64,000 nt of DNA from Spirosoma profusum (GTDB taxonomy: Bacteria > Bacteroidota > Bacteroidia > Cytophagales > Spirosomataceae): the NCBI RefSeq assembly GCF_014699005.1, contig NZ_JACWZY010000004.1, positions 62,001 through 126,000 of the forward strand, in the 5' to 3' direction. The translations under genes were made by a program, and so were the position numbers. Under the pieces are notes generated by a model. The model searched no databases, was not told the DNA's origin, and was given only the letters and a program-made list of their open reading frames with translations. The first letter of the stretch is position 1. Each line of letters opens with the position of its first letter. Positions 34,374 through 43,300 of this stretch are shown in pieces.

Positions 34374-35419
34374 AGCCCATGAACGACGCCCGCCTTCGCG
34401 TGTTAGGGCCCATTGGGCTCTACGTGTTTGTGAGCGTATTTTTCCGGCTCGAACTCTATCAGGAACTTCCGATACGTGCCTTGCTAGTGAATTTTCTGGT
34501 GGCCCTACCTTCCGGAATTCTATGCTGGAATGTATCGCGTTGGGTGGTAATACGTTTGCAGAAGCAGTATCCGGGACTGGCCAATTCGCGGGTGCGGCTG
34601 TTGTGGTTATCGGCCCTGCTACCGGTGTTGGTCGGGTTTGCCTGGTTGATTCGTCACGTTGTCCGTTACCTCATCGAAGGTACGTTCGTTCCCTACACCA
34701 CCGCCGTCGAACTGAGCCGCAATCTCGGCATCCAGATTTTTTACCACTTTATTTACTTCGTGGTGTATGAAGGCTGGTACATTATGCGGCAGTGGCAGCA
34801 GGAAACCATCGAAACGAGCACATTGGAAAAAATTTCGCTGCAAAGTCAGCTTACATCCCTTCAGCATCAGGTCAATCCGCACTTTCTGTTCAACAGTCTC
34901 AATTCACTTTCGTCGCTGATTGGGGAGAATCCGGTGCGTGCCGATGCTTTTCTGGACGAACTGACGGCGGTTTTTCGGTACCTGCTCCAGGCCAGCGAGC
35001 ACCGGTTGGTTCCGCTACGTAATGAAGTTGATTTTATTAAGTCGTACTTTCACCTGCTCCAGACCCGATATCAGGCCGGACTGAAACTTGAATTAGGCAT
35101 CGATGCATCGATGGAGTCATTGTTATTACCGCCACTTGCCTTACAGGTGCTGGTCGAAAATGCGGTACGTTACAACATCATTCTCGCCGACCAGCCGTTG
35201 CACATACGTATCTATACAACTCCCGATCAGCGGTTGTACGTAGCGAATACATTGCAGCGTAAAAACCTCCGTGTAGAAGCAGACGGCGCAGGGTTGACGA
35301 ATCTGGCCGCCCGCTACAAACTCCTGAACGAAGGCGACGTACTCATCGAAGAAACCGGCGACTGGTTTATCATCAGCCTTCCTCTGTTGAGCGAAGGAAA
35401 ACTGGCCGAAGTGGTTTAA
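34370..35419 (+). CDS. LytS-type sensor histidine kinase with altered ATP-site box (kinase 4 of 4)
   Basis: A 349-residue paralog of kinase 3 with the same four-helix sensor, a coiled coil and QVNPHFLFNSLNSLSSL carrying His171. The N-box reads VLVENAVRYNI where the other three kinases have NAVKHN, so the conserved lysine and histidine are Arg and Tyr. The G-box is AGLTNL in place of VGLxNI. These changes may reduce ATP binding, leaving a phospho-acceptor partner for the other kinases. The ATG overlaps the stop of kinase 3. The paralog pair appears to be a tandem duplication. Confidence 0.92.
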   Translation: MKPMNDARLRVLGPIGLYVFVSVFFRLELYQELPIRALLVNFLVALPSGILCWNVSRWVVIRLQKQYPGLANSRVRLLWLSALLPVLVGFAWLIRHVVRYLIEGTFVPYTTAVELSRNLGIQIFYHFIYFVVYEGWYIMRQWQQETIETSTLEKISLQSQLTSLQHQVNPHFLFNSLNSLSSLIGENPVRADAFLDELTAVFRYLLQASEHRLVPLRNEVDFIKSYFHLLQTRYQAGLKLELGIDASMESLLLPPLALQVLVENAVRYNIILADQPLHIRIYTTPDQRLYVANTLQRKNLRVEADGAGLTNLAARYKLLNEGDVLIEETGDWFIISLPLLSEGKLAEVV

Positions 35420-35447
35420 AAGCAGTCTACCACGAAATCTAATTCTT

Positions 35448-35497
35448 AATTTTACTCAATATTTCCATTAATTTCACTCAATATATTGAGTAAAATT
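35448..35497 (+). promoter_or_regulatory. CTCAATA palindromic operator touching the ATPase start codon
   Basis: A perfect 15-bp inverted repeat (35448-35462 and 35483-35497) has its right arm directly against the ATG at 35498. A 14-bp palindrome CTCAATATATTGAG (35477-35490) overlaps it. The word CTCAATA thus appears three times in 50 bp. It could be a repressor operator or a hairpin hiding the ribosome site. Confidence 0.6.
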
Positions 35498-36682
35498 ATG
35501 TTCGAACGAAGTGAGTTAAGTGTACTTAAGGCAAGGATTAATGAGCCTCGCCGGTTTGTGCAAGCGCTTATTGGTCCCCGTCAGATTGGCAAAACAACCC
35601 TGGTGCGTCAATTAATACCGCAATTATCTTTTCCGGCTAAGTACGTCTCTGCCGATGCTGTTGGTGCAGCAAACTCCGCCTGGATTGCTCAGCAGTGGGA
35701 AGCCACCCGTTTTCAACTCCGTACAAGTGGTGCCAGTGAAGGGCTACTTATCATTGATGAAATACAAAAAATTGATAACTGGGCTGAGCAGGTTAAGGCA
35801 CAGTGGGACCAGGATAGTTTCGATCAAATTCATCTTAAAGTCATCTTATTAGGGTCTGCACGACTATTAATTCAGCGAGGTCTAAGTGAGTCACTAGCTG
35901 GCCGCTTTGAATTGATGCCGCTAACCCATTGGAACTTGGTTGAAATGCAGGAAGCCTTCGGTATTTCGGCTGATGAGTTCGTCTGGTTCGGTGGCTATCC
36001 GGGAGCCGCTCCTTTAATTCATGAACCGGATCGATGGCGCGATTACATACTGAACAGTCTGGTAGAAACGACCGTCTCGAAAGACATCCTGATGATGACG
36101 CGAGTGGATAAACCCGCTCTGTTGCGACAGTTGTTCGAGTTAGGTTGTAGCTACTCAGGGCAAATTCTGTCGTACACTAAATTGCTGGGCCAGCTTCAGG
36201 ATGCGGGCAATACGACGACCTTATCTCATTACATTCAACTATTGGATTCGGCCGGGCTGTTGAGCAGTTTGGAGAAATATGCCGTAGATAAAGCACGACA
36301 ACGTGGGTCGATTCCTAAATGGCAGGTGCAGAGCAGCGCGTTATTTAGTATTTTCTCACCTTATAATTTTGAACAGGTGCGAGCAAATCCAGTCGAGTGG
36401 GGCCGTTGGGTAGAAACAGCCGTTGGAGTTCATCTAAGCCGGGCGGCACAGACAGGCAAACTAAACTTATTTTATTGGCGGGAAGGAAATGATGAAATTG
36501 ATTTTGTTCTTCAGCGCGGGAATCATGTGGTAGGACTAGAAGTAAAAAGTGGTAGACGGCAAAGCGCCCCTGGCATGACTGTCTTTAAGCATAAAATGCA
36601 TCCAACTAAAGTCATGCTGGTTGGACAAAGCGGTATTCCCTGGGTTGACTTCCTACAAGCCGATCCACTTACTCTATTTTAA
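35498..36682 (+). CDS. AAA ATPase with DUF4143 domain
   Basis: A 394-residue ATPase of the AAA_14/DUF4143 type. The P-loop reads GPRQIGKTTL (about 26-35), Walker B LLIIDEIQKI (about 83-92), and the C-terminal DUF4143 domain has YWREGNDEIDFVLQ and VGLEVKSGRR, a restriction-endonuclease-like D/E-x-K pattern. Such proteins are widespread, patchily distributed, and poorly understood. The gene has only one ACGTA/TACGT word in 1.2 kb against roughly one per 130-150 nt around it, and its own palindromic operator, both suggesting recent acquisition. ATG 35498 was preferred to an in-frame TTG at 35486, which lies in the operator. Confidence 0.9.
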   Translation: MFERSELSVLKARINEPRRFVQALIGPRQIGKTTLVRQLIPQLSFPAKYVSADAVGAANSAWIAQQWEATRFQLRTSGASEGLLIIDEIQKIDNWAEQVKAQWDQDSFDQIHLKVILLGSARLLIQRGLSESLAGRFELMPLTHWNLVEMQEAFGISADEFVWFGGYPGAAPLIHEPDRWRDYILNSLVETTVSKDILMMTRVDKPALLRQLFELGCSYSGQILSYTKLLGQLQDAGNTTTLSHYIQLLDSAGLLSSLEKYAVDKARQRGSIPKWQVQSSALFSIFSPYNFEQVRANPVEWGRWVETAVGVHLSRAAQTGKLNLFYWREGNDEIDFVLQRGNHVVGLEVKSGRRQSAPGMTVFKHKMHPTKVMLVGQSGIPWVDFLQADPLTLF

Positions 36683-36739
36683 CCTTTGGCACACATTAGC
36701 TAATCGCATTGAATTCTTTCAACCAGACATTATACCAAA

Positions 36740-37084
36740 ATGGTAAAACGAACACTCCTACTATTGTCGCTCGTAGTGATATACACCGGTTGTGGCGATA
36801 CGAGTTGTGAAGATGAGGCAGATAGCTACCGCTACCGGAAATGTTCCATTAAAGTGACAAAGAAACAGTTTAACGGGCGCTGGTTCATGATCGAAGGAAC
36901 GAACGTAACGAACGGGCATCAAAATAAATTCGCGGGATTGGGCAGATGGTATCCTTTGTTTAGCCAATACATTGAGATTGGCGATACGGTTGTAAAGCAC
37001 AAAGACGAGCTCGTGTTTTACGTTCACAAAAAAGATACGCTTTTAACTTTCCCGTATAAATGCGGAGGGCAGATTATCGAGTAA
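36740..37084 (+). CDS. Small lipoprotein of unknown function
   Basis: A 114-residue lipoprotein with signal and lipobox YTGC (Cys about 18). Three further cysteines appear (DTSCED, YRKCSI and the late YKCGG). The mature part is predicted as strands with a Lys-rich surface. No family is recognised. It starts 57 nt after the ATPase gene and could share its transcript, but the composition differs, so association is unclear. Confidence 0.65.
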   Translation: MVKRTLLLLSLVVIYTGCGDTSCEDEADSYRYRKCSIKVTKKQFNGRWFMIEGTNVTNGHQNKFAGLGRWYPLFSQYIEIGDTVVKHKDELVFYVHKKDTLLTFPYKCGGQIIE

Positions 37085-37280
37085 GCAACGTAGTATTTCC
37101 AAAAATACACTACGCACCAATCGCCCATTTACTACGTATTAAGGCGCATAAGCGCACTTCATCCCCCGCTTTTGACAGTTCATCGGATTTACCTTGATAG
37201 ACGTAGCATTTTCCACGAATTTTGACTTCGTAAACAACATAATCATACGTATCGGCCGGCCGGTAAACTCTCCTCTACTA

Positions 37281-38018
37281 ATGAAAATTCTTGACATTGA
37301 ACTTCACACAACCGACCTCGACGCCACGCGCCTTTTCTACGTTCGTCGCCTGGGCTTACCCATGCTGTCACAGTCTACGAACCATCTGACTGTGTTGATT
37401 GGCTGGACACGCCTGACGTTCCGGTTGGTGCATCATCCAGTGGCGCCTTACCACCTGGCAATCAACGTACCACGCGAATCGCTGGAAGTGGTGATGTATT
37501 ATTTCGACCTCGCGTACTTGTCGACCCAGGCTCCCGGCAAAACCATCGCTGACTTTACCGACTGGCGGGCCAAAGCCTGTTACTTTTACGATAGTACCGG
37601 CAACCTGCTCGAATTTATCGCCCGCACGGATCTCAGTCTGGACGACCCCAATCTGACTTTCACCGATTTGTTTCAGGGCGTGAGCGAAGTGGGAATGGCC
37701 TCAGAAGACGTAGCGTACACGGCAGAACAAATTCACCGTCGGTTTGGGGTAATGCAGTTCACCAAATCGCAACCGCAAGCCGATTTCAATGCGATTGGCG
37801 ACGATAACGGATTATTTATTCTGTCGAAAGTTGGGCGAAAATGGCTCTTTTCCGATACGTCCGCCGGTCTGAACCACTGCCGGATTCAGTTCATCAGCAA
37901 GCCAGGTGGGGCGGTTCAGGAATTGTATTCGTACGAAGTCAATCGGTTGCCAATAGGCAGAACAACGGCTGGATTCACGTCCACTACGTCCAGCCCTGTC
38001 GGAACCGTTACGTATTAA
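37281..38018 (+). CDS. VOC superfamily (glyoxalase/dioxygenase fold) protein
   Basis: A 245-residue protein with the paired beta-alpha-beta-beta-beta modules of the VOC fold: it opens MKILDIELHTTDLDATRLFYVRRLGLPML and has ACYFYDSTGNLLEFIARTD closing the first module; the second runs from about 130 (VSEVGMASEDVAYTAEQI) to the end. Metal ligands are suggested by His8 and the glutamate in LLEFI. Members include glyoxalases and extradiol dioxygenases; the substrate is unknown. ATG 37281 was chosen at the fold start; the longer frame begins with a TTG. Its C-terminus is Thr/Ser-rich. Confidence 0.85.
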   Translation: MKILDIELHTTDLDATRLFYVRRLGLPMLSQSTNHLTVLIGWTRLTFRLVHHPVAPYHLAINVPRESLEVVMYYFDLAYLSTQAPGKTIADFTDWRAKACYFYDSTGNLLEFIARTDLSLDDPNLTFTDLFQGVSEVGMASEDVAYTAEQIHRRFGVMQFTKSQPQADFNAIGDDNGLFILSKVGRKWLFSDTSAGLNHCRIQFISKPGGAVQELYSYEVNRLPIGRTTAGFTSTTSSPVGTVTY

Positions 38019-38076
38019 CGTAGCAAGCTATATAAGATTTTTAACCACCCAGCTTCATTGTTCAAAATTCCCTAGT

Positions 38077-38554
38077 CAACTCAGGCCTATAAGCCGGGTT
38101 CTGTCCTCCCACTACTACAGTGGAATGGCTTATCATTTATCTGGGATGCCGGTCACCCGACACCTCGTTCGACCTACCCGCGTTGGGTCCGCTCTTGCAA
38201 GCTTCTGGCAGCGAGCAGCCACGCTCCAACGCTTATTTGGTCTTTCAGCCCCTAAGGGTTACCGTGCCCCGTTGGTCGCCCAACGAGCGGTAGGCTCTTA
38301 CCCCACCGGTTCGCCCTTACCAAGTTTAAAGGCGAAAGAGTGAAAGAGTGAAAGAGTGAGTTGGCTACGGTAGCCTTTCGCTCTTTCTCTCTCTCGCCCT
38401 TTCACTCGTTAAATTTTGGCGGTATATTTTCTGTTGCCCTGTCTGTCGAACGGCCGTTCCCAGCCGCCCGCCTTCCCGTTAGGAAGTAGGATGCTCTGCG
38501 CTGCCCGGACTTTCCTCATCCGATTACTCGGACGCGATAAGCCAGCCTGAGTTG
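38077..38554 (-). ncRNA. rnpB: RNase P RNA
   Basis: The catalytic RNA of RNase P, which trims the 5' leader of pre-tRNAs. On the reverse strand helix P1 pairs CAACTCAGGC (38554-38545) with GCCTGAGTTG (38086-38077). The hallmark GAGGAAAGTCCGGGCA lies near the 5' end and ACAGAACCCGGCTTA near the 3' end, forming P4. At about 478 nt it is longer than the common 350-400 nt, mostly from one arm (38325-38410, probably P12) built of GAAAGAGT-type repeats. The 5' end matches a -7 box at 38566-38573. Confidence 0.95.
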
Positions 38555-38565
38555 TTTAGGGACGA

Positions 38566-38573
38566 CAAAGGTA
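38566..38573 (-). promoter_or_regulatory. -7 promoter box (TACCTTTG) of rnpB
   Basis: The reverse strand reads TACCTTTG about 12 nt before the start of P1, placing the transcription start where the RNA should begin. The -33 element is weak. Confidence 0.55.
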
Positions 38574-38621
38574 CGTTTGTTCAAGCGGTTTCTCACGTTT
38601 TATCAGAATTTACAGCAACAA

Positions 38622-38662
38622 AAAACTCCCGGTTCAGCTGCAATGCCAATACCGGGAGTTTT
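38622..38662 (-). terminator. Intrinsic terminator of the susCD operon
   Basis: A perfect 12-bp stem (38622-38633 with 38651-38662) ending in a T-run on the reverse strand lies about 30 nt past the SusD stop. Confidence 0.8.
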
Positions 38663-38691
38663 GGATTCACTCAGGTAATCAATTCAGGTTG

Positions 38692-40341
38692 TTATTGTTT
38701 CGGATTTTTGGTTGGGGCGCTACCTGCCGCTGGCGCGTTATAAGCAATCTCGTTATCAGGCACGTCCCAATAATCCAGATAGCCGTAAGTGATGGTTGCG
38801 TTTCGGCTGACAGCCCCCGTCCGACTTAAGGCAACGGCGCCCGTCCGACCCGTTTCCAGCAAGCCCCAACGACGTGCATCGTAGAACGGCAATCCTCGGA
38901 ACAATAAGCCAATACGTCGTTCGCGACGGAGTTCTTCTTTTGCGGCATCAAGCGTCAGGCTTATTCCGGCAACGGCTGCCAGACCAGCGCCCTGTGCTTT
39001 ACGTACTTCGTCGATCAGAGCCAGACCGTCTTCGATTTTCCCGGTGTAAATGGATGCTTCGGCTTTCATCAACTGGTTTTCTTCGTAGGAACTGGCCAGG
39101 AATAATTCGTAACCTCCCGCATTCGTGTTTGAGAACGTAATGACCGACGCGCTACCTTCCGAACCAGCCGCGCCCCGGTTAACCAGATCAAACCGAGTAA
39201 AGAACGCATTCCCCCGCGACGTTTCGCCGATATAGGCCGACGTACGCTGTTTGAAATTATTGGTAAAACGCAGGTCTCCTGCTTTGAAATCCTGAATCAG
39301 CCGTTCCGAAATTTTGTAGGTGTTATTGGCACCCGTCGTTTTAGCCGAAACAGTTCCGGTAGTTGGCGAAAGGAAGTCGCCAGTAGCGTTCGAGCGACCT
39401 GTAAATACAAAATCCGCTGCCTGAATACCCGCATTGGTAAGCGTTAGAATCTCAGCCCATTGTGCTGCTGTCATAGCACTAACACGCGTGTTTACCAAGA
39501 TATTACGAGCTTTCATGGTGTTGATGTTTCGTATCCACATGGCAGGCGTTATAACACCACCTTTACCAACCCGGTTGAAGCTCGGAATCAACCCCTGCAT
39601 ACTCGCCGTATAGTCGGCGTTGGCAGTCAGGCCAACCAGAATTTTAGAAGCTGCGTCGAAGTTTTTATTGGCTTCTGCAATCATCGCTTCTTTCGCTATG
39701 TAAGTCCCATTAGTGCCATTCAGGACTTCTCCGTTGGCTTTGTCATTGATAATGCCAGCGTAATACATAGACCCAATGTGCGAATACGCATATCCTTTCC
39801 ACCAGTAAGCCCAGGCTTTCAGCACGCCTTTTTTCGTCTCTGCATCACCCGTGAACGTAACACCGTCGACGTTGGTCAGAATCGTATTGGACGCGTTGTT
39901 AATGTTATACATATACGCCCACTCGTAATACGTTGAGTTCTGAAAACCAGTCGAGTTTACGTTGGCCGTAATCCGGATAAAATCTATCTGTTTGTTCGGC
40001 GCATTTGGGTTGAGCAGCACCGTACCGTCGTCGAGCGTAACCTGATTGGGGCAACCAATCTGATTGATAAAGACGTTGGCAATGTCCGTTCCGATTACGT
40101 CGCCCATCAATTCGTGGTTAGCGATAGTACCCGACCAGAAATAGCCCGGAACGCCATCGTAGTATTTTACATCTCTAAAACCGGTAAGGTAAACGCCCTG
40201 ACCAAAAGAGATCAATCCGCTCTCCGTTTTCAGAGCCGGAGAAGAAGGCTGGTTTGGGTTCTGAACCTCAAGCTGTTCTTTACAGGAGGCCATCAACCCG
40301 GAGAAAACCAGCGTTAACGCATATATTTTTAAGGTATTCAT
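38692..40341 (-). CDS. SusD/RagB-type nutrient-binding lipoprotein
   Basis: A 549-residue surface lipoprotein with lipobox MASC (Cys20). The body shows the SusD tetratricopeptide-like helices (KGVLKAWAYWWKGYAYSHIG) and the C-terminal GLALIDEVRKAQGAG and RRERRIGLLFRGLPFYDARRWG pattern. SusD forms a lid over the SusC transporter and captures large nutrients such as glycans or peptides. The gene lies 21 nt after susC on the same strand and ends before a terminator. No glycoside hydrolase or regulator is next to the pair, so the substrate is not predictable. Confidence 0.93.
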   Translation of the reverse strand: MNTLKIYALTLVFSGLMASCKEQLEVQNPNQPSSPALKTESGLISFGQGVYLTGFRDVKYYDGVPGYFWSGTIANHELMGDVIGTDIANVFINQIGCPNQVTLDDGTVLLNPNAPNKQIDFIRITANVNSTGFQNSTYYEWAYMYNINNASNTILTNVDGVTFTGDAETKKGVLKAWAYWWKGYAYSHIGSMYYAGIINDKANGEVLNGTNGTYIAKEAMIAEANKNFDAASKILVGLTANADYTASMQGLIPSFNRVGKGGVITPAMWIRNINTMKARNILVNTRVSAMTAAQWAEILTLTNAGIQAADFVFTGRSNATGDFLSPTTGTVSAKTTGANNTYKISERLIQDFKAGDLRFTNNFKQRTSAYIGETSRGNAFFTRFDLVNRGAAGSEGSASVITFSNTNAGGYELFLASSYEENQLMKAEASIYTGKIEDGLALIDEVRKAQGAGLAAVAGISLTLDAAKEELRRERRIGLLFRGLPFYDARRWGLLETGRTGAVALSRTGAVSRNATITYGYLDYWDVPDNEIAYNAPAAGSAPTKNPKQ

Positions 40342-40362
40342 GTTATCTGTTTTGAAGTTCGA

Positions 40363-43300
40363 TTAAAAACCAATGTTTAAAGCAGCCTGATACGATTTGA
40401 AGTTCGGCATCGTGCTGTGGTCAGTTCCGCGATCCCAGGCCGAGTTCGACGTTCCCGAACTGATTTCCGGATCAAAGCCCGTATACTTGGTTAAGGTCCA
40501 GATGTTACGTCCCGACAGGATAAGCTGAAGCCGCTTTACGCCCGGAATTCTGAACATGCGACCGAAATCAAGGCCAACCGAGATGTTACGTAGGCGCAGG
40601 AACGACGCATCTTCGTAGAAATAATCTTTCGTACCATTGGCCGTACGTTGCGCGTAAACACCCCGGTAGAAAGCCGTCCAGGCACCCGTTTGTCCGTCAA
40701 TCGTGAATGGATTGGCGTAATCGCTGTGAATACCATCGCGGTACATCCATTCTTTCGTCTGGTTATAAAGGTGATTACCGTTTACCCAGTCGAGCTGTAC
40801 GTTGAACGTCAGGAAGTTTCTGTAGGTAAAGTCGTTGATGAACGACATGTTGAACTTCGGATTTGGATCGCCAAAGCTGAATTTGTCCGCCGTAAAATAG
40901 GGCTGTTTGGTTGCCTTGTTTACTACGTATCCATTGCTGGCAACGGTGTATAACTCCTGTTCAGCCTGCGTAATAAATAAGTTTCCGTTCGGGTCTCTGG
41001 CATCCACCGCACCAATGGTTTTGTAACCGTAGAGCTGCCCGATTTTCTCACCAGCTTTCAGTACGTAGTTGGTGCTACCCGCATTCGACGTAACAACAAT
41101 CGGCGCATCGCCCCGAACCGCAATGATTTTTGACGATTGCTTGCCGAAATTGACGGTTGTATTCCACTTGAAGTTCGATCCACTATATACCGTTGAATTC
41201 AACGACATCTGAAGCCCGTTCGATCCCAGCGTAAAGGCGTTGTCTGTCAATTTACCCAAACCAACCGAAGGCGCTACGTCGACCTGATATATGGCGTCTT
41301 TCGTTTTCCGATCCCAGTACGTAGCAGACAGTGCAACCGCGTTCAACCAGCTAGATCCTTTCAACAGGCTGAATACCATGTCGGTACCTACTTCAAGCTC
41401 TTCCGATACTTCCACACCCAGTGCCGGATTGCTTTGCTGGTTAGCGTAGTAAAAAGCGGTGGTTGTACCAACGGTTGTTGGGGTAATGGTAACGTAGCGG
41501 TCAAACGGCTGTGGCTGAATACCAGCCTGACCATAGGCGGCCCGCAATTTCAGCTCAGGCAAAAACCCGTTTACGGTACCGTTCTGCCAGAATCCGAGCG
41601 ATGACAGACGCACATACGCGTCTCCGCGTGGGAACGTAAAGGGCTTAGCGCCCTGGCCAAATGCCGACGAATAATCGCTGCGAAAACCGCCCGATACGCC
41701 CAACCATTCACCGTACTCAAGCCGCTGGTTGACCAGATATCCATACGTAATGAATGGCTCGGCGTAATCGCGATAAACCCGCCACGATGATGCGTTCGTC
41801 GAATTGTATGGAGAGAAAGCAGCCGGCAACCCAAGTGCTACGTTGGTGTATTCGGTGTTTTTGCTGTTCCGATAATCAAAGGCAACCTGCGTAACCGCCT
41901 TGATGGGCAGGTTTGACGCAAAATCATCTTTAAAATCAAAAACTGCCGTAGCGGTTGCCAGGAAATTCTGGAACAATTTGGTGTTCAGATACTTAGTCAG
42001 ATCACCATTGGCGTTCGTGTTATAATTCGAAATATAGCTCGTCGAACCCTGCGTCAGCCAGTACTTGATATTGGCATTATTCGACTGATTAAAGAACTCC
42101 AGATCACGGTTCTGAAACTGGTAGTTCAGACCATATTTCGCGTCCAGTTCGACGAACTTTGGAAATTTGTAGTTCAGGTTCAGGTTCTGAATAATGTCGA
42201 CTTTGTTATCATTATTCCGCGTATAAGCCTGCCGATAGGATGTGTTCGATGCGTTGATACCAATCGTCTGGTTCATATTCAGCGGGATAGAACCGTCGGT
42301 CGTGGTCAACGAGAAATCGGCCAGTGGGTACGCGTTCAGCATGTTGTACAGAATCGTCCGGTCAACCGATTTCAGCGTGTTTTTGGTATAGGCCAACTGC
42401 GTAATGGAACGTAGCGTAAGCCCTTTCGCCAATTGCATACCGATGTTTGCCGACAGGTTGCTCCGATCCCAGTAACCATTGTTGAGAATGTTACTTTCCT
42501 GATGGCTGTTCGATACCGAAATACCAAAATCCGCTTTCTGACTTCCGCCCGAAATCGAGATACTGTTATTGAACGTATTAGCCGGTTTGAAAAAATAATT
42601 GAAGTGATCGTGGTATTGCAGGTTCGCGTTATACGGTTTGCTGTTGGTAGCAGTCGGATCGGTCGAGTTGTACTGCACGTTTTCCGTGTAAATACCATTT
42701 ACGGCATCATACGTAATGGGTTTGCCTGACGAACCGATGATGTTATTGCTGGCGTCCGTAGCAAATGCGTGATACATCGCCTTACTTACGCCCCCGTTAT
42801 TTAAATAGGTGTTTTGCGCGATGCTGGACGAAACATCGATGCTCAACTGGCCGTTTTTGCCTTTTTTGGTAAATAGCTGAATAACCCCGTTTGCACCCTG
42901 CGCACCATAAATTGTAGCAGCGGCAGCACCCTGCACAACTTCAACACGTTCGATAGAATTCAAGTCAATAGTTTGCAGGCTGGTAGCGCCCATCTGTATC
43001 CCATCGATCAGAATCATCGGCGACGTACCCCGGTTGATGGTGTTGATCCCACGTAGCAGAATGTTTACGTCGGCGCCAGGCGTGCCGCTGCGGCTGGTAA
43101 TCTGCGCACCTGGAATTTTTCCAATAAGTGCCTGATCTACAGAAGCGGAAGGCGTTTGAGGCAATTCTTTCGAGGAAACCGATTCAACTGAGATGGCCAG
43201 TTTTCGTTTATCAGTAGCCACCCCGACCCCGGTCACGACGATTTCCGAAAGTTGTTTGATATCGGATACCAGTTGAACATTTATGGTTGAGTTGTTCCCC

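Noticed and set aside
35498-36682. ATPase considered as a transposon helper protein
   Set aside because: No transposase or terminal repeats flank it; only operator-like palindromes are seen.
38125-38343. Forward-strand 72-residue frame
   Set aside because: It lies across RNase P RNA, whose helices and conserved core explain the sequence.
38325-38410. GAAAGAGT repeats considered as a CRISPR-like or phase-variable array
   Set aside because: Units are too short and without spacers, and they pair within RNase P RNA.
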